From the NCBI GenBank assembly GCA_048264105.1, contig JBLXDJ010000001.1, positions 1-64,000 of the forward strand: a stretch of 64,000 bases of DNA, in the 5' to 3' direction. Source of the DNA: Oceanospirillum sp048264105 (GTDB taxonomy: Bacteria > Pseudomonadota > Gammaproteobacteria > Pseudomonadales > Halomonadaceae). Both the position numbers and the translations under genes were made by a program. The notes beneath the pieces were generated by a model, which saw only the letters and a list, made by a program, of their open reading frames with translations, did no database searches and was not told the DNA's origin. Of this stretch, positions 33,132 through 42,574 are shown one piece after another (the first letter of the stretch is position 1; each line of letters begins with the position of its first letter).

Positions 33132-34556
33132 TCAGGCCGAAACCTTGCTGGTGGGTTTTGGCTGATAGAACGAGTAGCAATTTTTACCACCCATTTTTGC
33201 CTGTTGCAGAGCCAGATCTGTACGCCTGAACAGCTTACCCAGAGGGACTCCATCCTGATCGATCATCAGGACTCCAATCGATACGGACACCTTACGGTTG
33301 TCCAGCTCCGGAATAGCCACGCTGAGAGACTGCAGAATCTTATCCGCCACATAGGCGGCCTCATCCCGGTTTTTAAGCTCCTTAAGCAAGATAGCAAACT
33401 CATCACCCCCGATCCGGGCTGACAGATCGGTCTCACGGGTCATCGCTTTAAGCCGCTGCGCGACCTGACACAGTATCTGATCGCCGGTTTTATGCCCCAG
33501 CTCATCATTGATCACCTTAAAGTTGTCCAGATCGATAAACATCAGTGCTGACGGCGTCGTCTGGTTAGGAAGTTGGCTGTGAAATGCCTGGATCTGATCA
33601 AAAAACTGCTGGCGGTTAGGCAGTTCTGTTAAGGGATCGGTTGCCTGTTGCCGGTTTACTTTCCTGCTGAGTGTTTTTATCTGCAGTCGCAGGTATTCCG
33701 GCTGTCTGAACAGATGGAAGCTGATGGCGAAGGTCGCAATCGTAAGCAGTCCCAGCAACATCTGCATCATAAAGGAATGGGTGTCTTCCTGACCGATACT
33801 GCGGCCAATTCTGAGTATCCAGATATTGTTGGGCACCTGAATCTCTTCCTGATACCAGAGCTCACCCAGGGAGTCGTTGGATCGACTGATGGTTTTGACC
33901 TTGTTTGTGCCGATCTCGCTATAGGTCAGTTCATAGGCGTAGCCCTGATTTTCCAGCTCGATAAAATCGGCGACATCGAGCAGGGAGTCCAGGTGGATCA
34001 GTGCGGAGGCGAAACCCCAGAAGCGTTCGGTATCGCCATCCGGGATAAATACCGGCTGCCGGCCAATGACAGCAACGCCGCCCTGTACCAGCGAGAAAGG
34101 GCCTGCCAGTGTCATTTTATGGGTGCTGACCGCTTTTCTGGCTTCATCCCGGCGGCGGTCATCTTTCAGAATGTCATGACCGATGGCTTTTTCGTTACCC
34201 GCCAGTGGATAGATGTCTGTGATCACACCGTCAGGTGCCAGCTGAATATTGCTGACGCCGGGTACGGTAAAGAGAATCTCTTTGGCGTAGTTTTCAAATC
34301 CGTCACGGTTACCTTTGTGAATACGGATCTGGACTTCGAGCATCCGGGTCGCCATCAGGGTCTCTGTCAGTCGGCGTTCAATCGCTTCAGCCTTGGCAGA
34401 TACCAGAGCGGCATATCGGGATTGCTCTTTTTGCTCATTCGATTCCTGATATGTCTGAATCCAGAACAGGCCGAAGAGAAAAACAGCCGCTGTCACAAGC
34501 AGAGAGAGTGCTGCCGGTCGCAGGTATTGTGATCGTTCAAGTTGCTCTGTTGTCAT
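33132..34556 (-). CDS. CHASE-GGDEF diguanylate cyclase (474 aa)
   Basis: Transmembrane segment (about 13-32), a periplasmic CHASE-type sensor (about 70-235, with VPGVSNIQLAPDGVITDIYPL and NEKAIGHDIL), a second transmembrane segment (about 262-284), and a GGDEF domain (about 305-465). GGDEF is intact, the I-site RETD lies five residues before it, and FIDLDNFKVINDELGHKTGD is complete. CHASE domains bind small ligands such as peptides or cytokinin-like compounds; the ligand is unknown here. The hybrid histidine kinase gene ends 93 bases upstream on the same strand, so the two may be expressed together. Confidence 0.92.
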   Translation of the reverse strand: MTTEQLERSQYLRPAALSLLVTAAVFLFGLFWIQTYQESNEQKEQSRYAALVSAKAEAIERRLTETLMATRMLEVQIRIHKGNRDGFENYAKEILFTVPGVSNIQLAPDGVITDIYPLAGNEKAIGHDILKDDRRRDEARKAVSTHKMTLAGPFSLVQGGVAVIGRQPVFIPDGDTERFWGFASALIHLDSLLDVADFIELENQGYAYELTYSEIGTNKVKTISRSNDSLGELWYQEEIQVPNNIWILRIGRSIGQEDTHSFMMQMLLGLLTIATFAISFHLFRQPEYLRLQIKTLSRKVNRQQATDPLTELPNRQQFFDQIQAFHSQLPNQTTPSALMFIDLDNFKVINDELGHKTGDQILCQVAQRLKAMTRETDLSARIGGDEFAILLKELKNRDEAAYVADKILQSLSVAIPELDNRKVSVSIGVLMIDQDGVPLGKLFRRTDLALQQAKMGGKNCYSFYQPKPTSKVSA

Positions 34557-34649
34557 ATTATTCCATTACCTGATCTGGTCAGGAGAAAAAGTCCTTGCCG
34601 GTGGCGAATACACAAGGTACGCCAGTTGCGAATCGGCGTCGATTAAATC

Positions 34650-37600
34650 TCATCGCTGCAGATATTTTCCGATCTCGGTTGCCAGCGCAGAGTAGGCATT
34701 ATTCAGGGAGTCGATCTGTTGTTTCAGGCTACTCAGAAACTGAACCGGATCTTTTTCATGGGCGCTAAGATCTGCTTCCAGCTTCCGGGCAAGATCGTTC
34801 AGGGCCAGGCCATTAATATTGGCGGCAGCGCCTTTGATCGTATGAATAGCCCTGATGGCATCAGATATCTGTTCCGGTGTCGGTCGGCTCTGACAGGCTA
34901 GGTGCGACAGGTTGTCCATAACCTCCGGTGTATCCTGCCGGAAAAGATCCAGCACTTCTGCTGCAATCTCTGAATCCTGATTCAGCCGGTCCAATAGTTG
35001 CGGATAGTCCAGAATAGCCAGGTCATCGGCCGACGTCCCCGGCGATGGGAGATTTCTGTCCTCACCGTCTTCCGGCAAGTCTGCTGCAGGCTCAGAGGCT
35101 TGGGGTTCCGCTTCGGTTAATGGTTCCTGAACCGACTGTGGCAAAAACTGAGTCAGGGTGTTCAGTAACTGATCCTGATAGAGGGGCTTGCTCAGATACG
35201 CATCCATTCCGGCGTCATAGCAGCGCTGGTCATCACCCATCATCGCGTTAGCGGTCAGAGCGACCACAGGTGCGGTGTTGTGCGTTGCCCAATCCTGACT
35301 GGCACGTAGTTGCTCAGTGGCTTTATAGCCATCCATCACCGGCATCTGGCAGTCCATCAGAATCAGGTCGTAGCGATTTTCAGCCATGGCTTCTGTTGCC
35401 AGCAGTCCGTTGGCCGCAATATCACAGCTTAAGCCCAGCTTTTCGACCATTGAGCGGGTAATCAGTTGGTTGGTGGTATTGTCTTCGGCGATCAGAACCC
35501 TTCCCTGCAGGCTTCTGCCTGCCAGATGTGACATATCTGCCTGTGAGGCATCATGCTTCAGGGCGGCATCCTGCAGGTCATCGCCAAGGATAAGAGTCTG
35601 AATATGGTTATACAGATCTGAATGAACCAGTGGCTTATGGATGATCACATCGACCCGATCGGCTAATTGCCGATGCATCTCTGCCGGCAATGCCGGTGAA
35701 ATCGCCAGCAATTTCAGATTTGAGAATTGAGGCGCAGAGCGGATTTTTTCCAGCATAGCGTCGGTGTTGCTGTTAACGGGATCATGCTCAAAAACAAAGA
35801 GCTGAATACTGCTTTGATTGCTCCAGCTCTCCTGAAGGATGCGGTAAGCCTCATCGGGCTCTGATACCACCTCATGGGGCAGGGACCAGGCGGTAAACAG
35901 GCTTTGCAGCATCTCCCGAATGGCCGGGTTGGGGGACCAGGCGAGTAAACGGGAACTTTCAAAATGAGGGTGCACTTTGGTGACAGCGGCTTGTATCTCG
36001 GTTTCTAACGGCAGGGTGAAGTAAAAGCAGCTGCCTTTACCTGTTTCACTGGATACCTGCAGTGTACCGCCCATTTTGCTGACCAGTTCTCTGCTGATAT
36101 AAAGTCCTAACCCTGAGCCGCCGTACTGACGGGTGGTTGAGGCATCCGCCTGTTCAAAACGCTGAAAGAGCTTGTCCTGCTGTTCTTCGGTCAGGCCAAT
36201 ACCGGTATCGATCACGCTGAAGGTGATGGTGCCCGGCGCAGAGAGCGCGTCGATATTGACGACCACTTCGCCATGGTGCGTGAATTTAATGGCATTACCC
36301 ACCAGATTGGTTAACACCTGACGAATACGCAGTGAGTCTCCGGTGACATGAATGATCGGCAGATGATGGCTTGGGCAGGCCAGTTGAATCCCTTTCTCAT
36401 TGGCTTTGCTGCCCAGGGTGCTGGTCAGGTCATCGAGGAGTTCGTTCAGCACAAAGGTATGCGCTTCGATCTCCAGCTTACCCGCGTTAATCTTGGACAG
36501 GTCGAGGATGTCATTAACCAGCTCCAGCATCGCCTCAGCACTGCGCAATGAGACATCAAGCAGATTGGTCTGCGAGGCATCCAGAGGCGTGTCTTTCAGC
36601 AGGTTAAGCGTGCCGATTACTCCGCTGATGGGCGTGCGGATCTCATGACTCATATTGGCCAGAAACAGGTCTTTGGCTTCATTGAGATGTTCCGCCTGCT
36701 CTTTATTCTGTTTCAGGATCTGCTCCAGCTCTTTCTGTTCGGTAATCTCCTGATGGGTTCCGTACATCTGTAGTGGTTGCCCGTCCGGTGTCCAGGAGAA
36801 AACCCGTCCACGATCCAGTACCCATATCTCCCGACCATCACGATGAATCATGCGGCTTTCAAATTCGTAATAGTCCGTTTCGCCGTTGAAGTGAGCATTG
36901 AGTCGGCGTTCACTTTCTGCCAGATCATCCGGGTGGGCAAACTTCATCCAGGTCTCGATACTGACCGGTTGCAGCTCTTCCAGCTTATAACCCACGATCT
37001 CTGCCCAGCGCTCGTTGAAGATGGTCTCGCCGGTCTGGACATTCCACTCCCACGTCCCCAGGTTGGTTCCGGCAAGGATTTTATCCATACGCCAGTTTTG
37101 TGTTTCCAGTTGTTGCAGGTTAAGGCGCTCTTCGGTGATATCCCGGAAAACCACAAGGGCGCGGTTCAGGTTATTAACCTGTATCCGTTCAATCCGAAGC
37201 CGGTAGTAGCGGGTATCACCGGCAACATCCACAGTGTATTCAACATCCTGATGTTCGGTTGGCATTGGTTGCCCATTCATAATGTCCAGGAAATTGGCTC
37301 GTTCTGTGGGATTTTCAGACAGAAAGGTGTCGTATGCTTTTGTGTTGGCGTAGATAATATTTTGCTGATCATCTAACAGAAAGATAGGGTCAACCGCTGT
37401 GTCCAGCAGGGTGATCAGTTCCTGATCCCGGCGGTATTGTTGTTGGCCGTTACGGCGGTAGAGCACCAGAAGCGCCATCATCACTATAAAGCTTACCCCG
37501 CCGTTGAGGACGCCATGAAGGCGACTCTGTTCTTTCAGGGTGGCGATATACTGGTCACTGGTTTGGGTGCGGATATAAAGGGTGACAGGGTGAGCCTGTT

Positions 37601-38489
37601 TGGCCAGCAGTGTCAGACTGTTCCATTGAGACATCTGTTCATAATTAAAGGGATTCAGTCCCTGCAGATTGATCATTCTGCGGTACTCGTCTGGCTGGCG
37701 CTGTTTCAGTGTCAGCTTGTCCCGACCGGTATCCTGACCCCATTCCAGTGACGGATCCGCACTGTTCAGAACCCAGTAACCCTCGGTATCGATGATCTCA
37801 ATCTGGATATCTTCCGGCAGGCTTTGTTTGATGTTACGCAGAACCGGTGCCAGATTGTGATTGACCACAATCATGCCATTTCTGAGCTTTTCTCGTTCAT
37901 TGGTTGAGAGCACACCCAGTCTCAGGGTGGGTTCGTAGGGAATAACCAGCTGTTTGTTTTCCCGGTTAAGATCGAGCGGCGAGTTATAAATGCTGTTGTC
38001 TTTCTGCTTTAAGATTTCAGAGAAGTAATAACGATGTTTTTTGTTCTGTAGTGCGTTACTGGTTGAGTATTGCCATTGCTGATTAGCCCAGAGGCGGTCG
38101 ATTCTGGCTCTTTCATCGCCGTTAAGGTCGATCCAGCGAATCTGATCCAGTGACCTGGAATCCTGAATCGATTGTAAAAACAGGGTTTCAAAGGCCCGGG
38201 GATCAAGGGGGGCTTCAGGCTGTAGCAGGCCCGTTGTGATCAGTTTCAGTTTAAGGCGCAGCAGATGCTCAATCATCTGCTCACCGCTATCCTGTAATTC
38301 CGTGGTGGTTTTGTTATGGGCAGCCAGGTGATGACTTTCCTGTTCGCTTCTCAACCCGGAAAAGTGGTTGTCAAAGCTGGAGTAACCGATAAAAAACGAG
38401 AGCAGAGTGATGATGGCAACGCCGATAGCCAGATAGATATGTTGGGTAAGCTGAAAGTTGGATGTGCGTGACGCCAAAGATCTTTGCAT
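34650..38489 (-). CDS. Hybrid sensor histidine kinase with two receivers and HPt domain (1279 aa)
   Basis: A BarA/ArcB-type phosphorelay kinase. N-terminal transmembrane segment (about 17-37), extracellular sensor (to about 325), second transmembrane segment (about 328-342). Two PAS domains follow, the second PAS_3-like (GTWEWNVQTGETIFNERWAEIVGY). Then come HisKA (phospho-His about 615, NMSHEIRTPISG) and HATPase (N box LVGNAIKFTH, G boxes DTGIGL and GSGLGLYISRELV). A first receiver-like domain (about 835-955) lacks the usual acidic pocket (FVFEHDP). A canonical second receiver has its Asp near 1043 (ILMDCQMPVMDGY), and the HPt His is near 1215 (IHTIKGAAANI). No cognate response regulator adjoins it. 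Confidence 0.92.
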   Translation of the reverse strand: MQRSLASRTSNFQLTQHIYLAIGVAIITLLSFFIGYSSFDNHFSGLRSEQESHHLAAHNKTTTELQDSGEQMIEHLLRLKLKLITTGLLQPEAPLDPRAFETLFLQSIQDSRSLDQIRWIDLNGDERARIDRLWANQQWQYSTSNALQNKKHRYYFSEILKQKDNSIYNSPLDLNRENKQLVIPYEPTLRLGVLSTNEREKLRNGMIVVNHNLAPVLRNIKQSLPEDIQIEIIDTEGYWVLNSADPSLEWGQDTGRDKLTLKQRQPDEYRRMINLQGLNPFNYEQMSQWNSLTLLAKQAHPVTLYIRTQTSDQYIATLKEQSRLHGVLNGGVSFIVMMALLVLYRRNGQQQYRRDQELITLLDTAVDPIFLLDDQQNIIYANTKAYDTFLSENPTERANFLDIMNGQPMPTEHQDVEYTVDVAGDTRYYRLRIERIQVNNLNRALVVFRDITEERLNLQQLETQNWRMDKILAGTNLGTWEWNVQTGETIFNERWAEIVGYKLEELQPVSIETWMKFAHPDDLAESERRLNAHFNGETDYYEFESRMIHRDGREIWVLDRGRVFSWTPDGQPLQMYGTHQEITEQKELEQILKQNKEQAEHLNEAKDLFLANMSHEIRTPISGVIGTLNLLKDTPLDASQTNLLDVSLRSAEAMLELVNDILDLSKINAGKLEIEAHTFVLNELLDDLTSTLGSKANEKGIQLACPSHHLPIIHVTGDSLRIRQVLTNLVGNAIKFTHHGEVVVNIDALSAPGTITFSVIDTGIGLTEEQQDKLFQRFEQADASTTRQYGGSGLGLYISRELVSKMGGTLQVSSETGKGSCFYFTLPLETEIQAAVTKVHPHFESSRLLAWSPNPAIREMLQSLFTAWSLPHEVVSEPDEAYRILQESWSNQSSIQLFVFEHDPVNSNTDAMLEKIRSAPQFSNLKLLAISPALPAEMHRQLADRVDVIIHKPLVHSDLYNHIQTLILGDDLQDAALKHDASQADMSHLAGRSLQGRVLIAEDNTTNQLITRSMVEKLGLSCDIAANGLLATEAMAENRYDLILMDCQMPVMDGYKATEQLRASQDWATHNTAPVVALTANAMMGDDQRCYDAGMDAYLSKPLYQDQLLNTLTQFLPQSVQEPLTEAEPQASEPAADLPEDGEDRNLPSPGTSADDLAILDYPQLLDRLNQDSEIAAEVLDLFRQDTPEVMDNLSHLACQSRPTPEQISDAIRAIHTIKGAAANINGLALNDLARKLEADLSAHEKDPVQFLSSLKQQIDSLNNAYSALATEIGKYLQR

Positions 38490-38624
38490 AGATATCTATC
38501 CGTGTATGAGGCGGCAAAGAGCCGCATCTAAGCCTGTTATTTCAGGGATTATTGTTATTCTGATATTAGATGATTTTCTCTTGAAAATCAGACCGACTTT
38601 GGGCGCTTTCTCTCTCTTTGCCTC

Positions 38625-39083
38625 CTACCCTTCCAAAGGCAGCTGGGTGCTGTATTTGATCTCTTCCATGGCAAAGCTGGAGCTGACATCGCTCAGACCT
38701 TCTACCTGACTGACCAGCTTTTTGTAAAACCGGTCAAAGGCCGGAATATCCCGGGCGACCACTCTTAACAGGTAATCCCACTCGCCAGCCATGCGGTAAC
38801 ATTCCTGAACCTCTTCAAACTCCTGTATACGCTGAGAGAACTGTTCCAGCCAGAGGTTGTCATGGCGCTGGGTTTTAAGATGCACAAAGACCGAGACACT
38901 CAGATCTACCTTCTGACGATCCAGCAAGGCAACCCTGTCACGGATAATGCCGGACTCTTCCAGTCGCTTGATCCGTTTCCAGCAGGGGGTGACCGACAGG
39001 TTTACCGCATCGGCAATCGACTGAATGGACACGGTACAGTCTTGCTGTAACATTCTGAGGATGGTTTTGTCCGTTTTATCCAT
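38625..39083 (-). CDS. decR: Lrp/AsnC-family regulator, DecR (YbaO)-like
   Basis: A 152-residue Lrp-type regulator: winged helix-turn-helix (1-60) and RAM ligand domain (65-145). It matches E. coli DecR/YbaO closely in remembered sequence: LLQQDCT, AVNLSVTPCWKRIKRLEESGI, YRMAGEWDYLLRV, FYKKLVSQVEGLSDVSSSFAMEEIKY. DecR senses cysteine and activates a cysteine-desulfidase operon. A PLP enzyme of the cysteine synthase/desulfhydrase family is encoded 2.3 kb away (41360), a plausible target. It follows the EAL gene by 38 bases on the same strand. Confidence 0.85.
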   Translation of the reverse strand: MDKTDKTILRMLQQDCTVSIQSIADAVNLSVTPCWKRIKRLEESGIIRDRVALLDRQKVDLSVSVFVHLKTQRHDNLWLEQFSQRIQEFEEVQECYRMAGEWDYLLRVVARDIPAFDRFYKKLVSQVEGLSDVSSSFAMEEIKYSTQLPLEG

Positions 39084-39121
39084 GGGAGCGTCATTCAGCC
39101 TGTCAGGTGATGGTTGTTGTG

Positions 39122-40963
39122 TCAGTTCGGAATATTCGGGAAAACCAGTTGCTGGCTGATAATCCGCTCGTTAATCGCATCGGTGCTGAGGGGACGGCTG
39201 AAGAAATACCCCTGTCCCAGATCACATCCCAGTTCCTGCAGGGTTTTCAGCTGAGACTCGGTTTCGATCCCTTCGGCTACCGTGATTTTACCCAGCTCAT
39301 GGCAGAGGTTAATAATGTTTTTGGCCAGAATGCGGTCATGTTTGTTGGTGTCGATATTCTGAATAAAGGCCCGGTCCAGTTTTACTTTGGTGACCGGCAG
39401 TCGCTGCAGGTAACTCAGGGAGGAGTAACCGGTACCAAAGTCATCCAGTGAGAAGTCGATACCGTGGCGTAAAATCTCTTCCATATTGTGAATCGCCCGG
39501 TCGATATCCTTCATCAGACTGGTTTCGGTCACTTCAAGCTGAAGTTGCGAGTGAGCCAGATCATTATCATAAATGGCAGACAGCACCAGACTGTTGAGGT
39601 TCTTCAGTCCCATCTGCTCGCTGGCCAGGTTGACCGCTACCGGTATCGGGAACTGGCCGATATGAGGTCGCCAGGTGCTGATCTGGCGGCACACCGCGCG
39701 CAGCACCCATTCACCGACAGGCAGAATAAGGCCGGTATCTTCGGCAATGGGAATAAACTCTTCCGGCGAGATCGGGCCTTCTTCCACATTAAGGCGCAGC
39801 AGAGCCTCAAGGCTTCTCAGCTCACCGGTCTGAATATCAACAATCGGCTGGTAGTCCACATGGAAACGGTCTTCGCTCAGAGCATGCTGCAGATGTTGCT
39901 CCACTTCAAAGCGGCGATTGGTCTCGCTGGAATGCTCTTTGGAGTAGTAGTTAATGGTTTTATCCCGCTTACTGCTGGATTTGGCCTGCTCCAGCAACGT
40001 ATCCGGGGTGGAACCTGTAACGGGGTAGTGGCTGACACCCAGTTTTACCGGCACATGTAAAACAGCGCCATCAACCCTGATCTCCTGTTCACAAAGCTCC
40101 AGAATCTGCTTGGCCATGGTTTTGTGGCTGTTGTTACTGTTGCTCTTATCGACACTGAAGACTGCCAGTTTGGCACCTTCAAGGCGGGCAACGGTGCTGG
40201 ATATTGGTAAGCTGCCGCGCAGGCGGATCGCGGTATAAAACATCACCTTGTCAGCCCACTCTTTACCCCGGGCGTGATTCAGTTCGGCAAAACGGCACAG
40301 GTGAACGACGCACACGTTTACCTGACTGCCTTCAGAAACACTCATCAGGGTCTGATCCAGACGATCAATAAACAGGTTCTGATTGGGCAGGCCGGTTATG
40401 GGGTCGTAATAGGCTGAGTTGAGGGCATCATCTTTAATCTTAATGAGTTCCTGATGATGACCCAGCTCGGCCTCCGCTAATTGAGCAAATATCTTAAGCT
40501 GCTCGATCTCCCGGTCACTGAAGGTTCTTGGTTTGGTATCGATGAGGCAGCAGGTTCCCAGTGGTTGTCCGGTGGGGCCTTTGATAACGATACCGGCGTA
40601 GGCCCGGATGTTGGGGCTTGCCGTAACAAGAGGGTTGTCTTTATAGATAAGGTGGTTTGAGGCGTCTTCAATAATGTAGGGCGTATCTTCGGCGATCGCT
40701 CGTGAGCAAAACGAGTGTTCTCTGGGGGTTTCCCGGCAGGCTAAACCAAAATTGGATTTAAACCACTGCCGGTCCCGGTCTACCAGCGAGATCAGTGCAA
40801 TGGGAACTGAGAAGGTCAGGGACATTAAGCGGGTGATGCGGTCAAAACGTTCATCGTGCTCGGTATCTAAAATATCCAGCCTCAGAAGTTCCTGCAGTCT
40901 CAGAGCTTCATCTGAAGATGTGACGTTGAACTGCTCAGACTCTTCCCGATAGTTTTCTACCAT
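39122..40963 (-). CDS. GAF-(degenerate GGDEF)-EAL c-di-GMP phosphodiesterase (613 aa)
   Basis: A cytoplasmic protein with a GAF sensor (about 25-165, RITRLMSLTFSVPIALISLVDRDRQW), a GGDEF-fold domain (about 185-335) whose active motif is replaced by LEGAK, and an EAL domain (about 350-605). The EAL domain retains SLEALLRL (catalytic Glu about 389), VNLASEQM, the DDFGTGYSSLSYLQRLPVTKVKLDRAF loop and VAEGIE. It should therefore hydrolyse c-di-GMP, with the inactive GGDEF acting as a regulatory domain. It is the only phosphodiesterase near four cyclases. Confidence 0.92.
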   Translation of the reverse strand: MVENYREESEQFNVTSSDEALRLQELLRLDILDTEHDERFDRITRLMSLTFSVPIALISLVDRDRQWFKSNFGLACRETPREHSFCSRAIAEDTPYIIEDASNHLIYKDNPLVTASPNIRAYAGIVIKGPTGQPLGTCCLIDTKPRTFSDREIEQLKIFAQLAEAELGHHQELIKIKDDALNSAYYDPITGLPNQNLFIDRLDQTLMSVSEGSQVNVCVVHLCRFAELNHARGKEWADKVMFYTAIRLRGSLPISSTVARLEGAKLAVFSVDKSNSNNSHKTMAKQILELCEQEIRVDGAVLHVPVKLGVSHYPVTGSTPDTLLEQAKSSSKRDKTINYYSKEHSSETNRRFEVEQHLQHALSEDRFHVDYQPIVDIQTGELRSLEALLRLNVEEGPISPEEFIPIAEDTGLILPVGEWVLRAVCRQISTWRPHIGQFPIPVAVNLASEQMGLKNLNSLVLSAIYDNDLAHSQLQLEVTETSLMKDIDRAIHNMEEILRHGIDFSLDDFGTGYSSLSYLQRLPVTKVKLDRAFIQNIDTNKHDRILAKNIINLCHELGKITVAEGIETESQLKTLQELGCDLGQGYFFSRPLSTDAINERIISQQLVFPNIPN

Positions 40964-41359
40964 TCAAACACCCTCTCACAACCTTCAGGTTTCAAAGCGA
41001 ATCCACCGATTCCGATATTAACCTGTTTTTAAAATATTTGTTTCGCAATTCCAGAGCATAACGCTACTTTTGTCAATTTAATTCGGTTTGATTAAAAGAT
41101 AGCGAAATGTGAAGAAAAGTCATTGGGCGTTGCGGACTTTCGCTTCTGTCCCTTTTTACAGTATATCGGCATAAAACCGCTGACCGGCCTTTGGAATATA
41201 TGTCTCTTATTAATTCTCTTTATGTCTTCCTGTTTTTTTATTTACCTTAACAGGAGAAAAATATTCTATCCGGGGCCGCCTTTGCTCTGAATATAGCAAA
41301 ATATTTCTCCCCGTCTCTTTTTATACTCCTGCCATCGACAACAAAAAACAGGAACAGAG
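40964..41359. other. 396-bp divergent intergenic region with inverted repeat
   Basis: No gene is seen. GGAGAAAAATATT (41253-41265) and AATATTTCTCC (41300-41310) form an inverted repeat 34 bases apart, 50-107 bases before the cysteine-synthase-family gene. It could be an operator or a leader hairpin. The rest is A/T-rich promoter-like sequence for both divergent genes. Confidence 0.5.
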
Positions 41360-42382
41360 ATGATGCGAGCCTGGGTAAGCCAATCGATCGCCAGAATTAA
41401 TGCGGATTATCAGCGCTCAGCTGATACCCACCTGATCAAGCTTGATCTGCAGGACTATGACGGCGGATCACTTGAGAGCGTGGATCTTTATCTGAAAGAT
41501 GAGAGTACGCATCCCACCGGCAGCCTGAAGCACCGACTGGCCCGTTCGCTGTTTCTCTATGCGCTCTGCAACGGGAAAATCAAAGAGGGCACACCGGTGA
41601 TCGAAGCCTCATCCGGCAGCACCGCGGTGTCTGAGGCTTATTTTGCCCGCATGATCGGCGTGCCCTTTATTGCGGTGATGCCGAAAAGCACCGCGAAGCG
41701 AAAGATAGAGCTGATTGAGCATTATGGCGGCCAGTGCCACTTTGTAGCGTCGGCGACTGAGATGCACGATACGGCGGTGTCCTTAGCCCACAGTATGAAG
41801 GGCTATTTTATGGATCAGTTTGCTAATGCCGAGCGGGCGACGGACTGGCGGGGCAGCAATAATATTGCCGAGAGCATTTTTCATCAGATGGCCCATGAAC
41901 GTTTTCCGGTTCCCCGTCATATCGTGATGAGTGCCGGAACCGGTGGCACCTCAGCCACCATCGGGCGTTATATCCGATATAAAGGGCTGGAGACACAGCT
42001 GACCGTGGTTGATCCTGAGCACTCCGTCTTTTTTGATGCCTATCAGCAAAATAACCGGGGGCTGACAGCCTGCTGTAACAGCCGTATCGAAGGGATCGGT
42101 CGGCCGGTCGTGGAGGAGTCTTTCCAGCCGGATGTGATAGATCACATGATCAAGGTGCCGGATCTGGCCAGTGTGACCACCATGCGCTGGCTGTATGACC
42201 GAACCGGCCGTAAAGCCGGACCTTCTACCGGCACCAATCTCTGGGGCGCGCTCCAGCTGGCGCGGGAGATGGTGGAGCGGGGAGAGCAGGGATCGGTTGT
42301 AACCCTGATGTGCGACAGCGGCGAACGCTATCCCGATACCTATTACAACCCGGAGTGGGTCGCGGCTAATATCGGCGTTTGA
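41360..42382 (+). CDS. PLP-dependent cysteine synthase/desulfhydrase-family enzyme (Cds1-like, 340 aa)
   Basis: A fold-type II PLP enzyme. The lysine that should carry PLP is in HPTGSLKHRLA. The Asn/Ser-rich substrate loop reads EASSGSTAVSEAYFA, the phosphate loop SAGTGGTSATIGRY, and the C-terminal part AGPSTGTNLWGAL and MCDSGERYPDTYYN. The length and motifs resemble Cds1-type L-cysteine desulfhydrases more than CysK/CysM. Such enzymes release sulfide, pyruvate and ammonia from cysteine. A DecR-like regulator lies nearby. Two adjacent ATG codons (41360, 41363) are both usable after an AGGAACAG site. Confidence 0.82.
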   Translation: MMRAWVSQSIARINADYQRSADTHLIKLDLQDYDGGSLESVDLYLKDESTHPTGSLKHRLARSLFLYALCNGKIKEGTPVIEASSGSTAVSEAYFARMIGVPFIAVMPKSTAKRKIELIEHYGGQCHFVASATEMHDTAVSLAHSMKGYFMDQFANAERATDWRGSNNIAESIFHQMAHERFPVPRHIVMSAGTGGTSATIGRYIRYKGLETQLTVVDPEHSVFFDAYQQNNRGLTACCNSRIEGIGRPVVEESFQPDVIDHMIKVPDLASVTTMRWLYDRTGRKAGPSTGTNLWGALQLAREMVERGEQGSVVTLMCDSGERYPDTYYNPEWVAANIGV

Positions 42383-42574
42383 AAGAGCCTCATAGAGAGC
42401 GTTTGGGACGCGCCCGCAAGGGCCTTTCATACAGAGGGTGCAAGAGAGCATAAAGGTCAGCGCAACTTTAATCGCTAACTGTTATCAGACAAGGTAGCCT
42501 GTAAAAACAGTTGCTTAAGATTAAAGCGATCACAGCCTGTGATCACCGCCAGACTTTAAAGGAGCTTTCTGCCG

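Noticed and set aside
42370..42415. GCGTTTG repeated after the cysteine-synthase-family gene
   Set aside because: Only seven bases recur and flanks do not align; too weak to add to the 3'-end duplication set.
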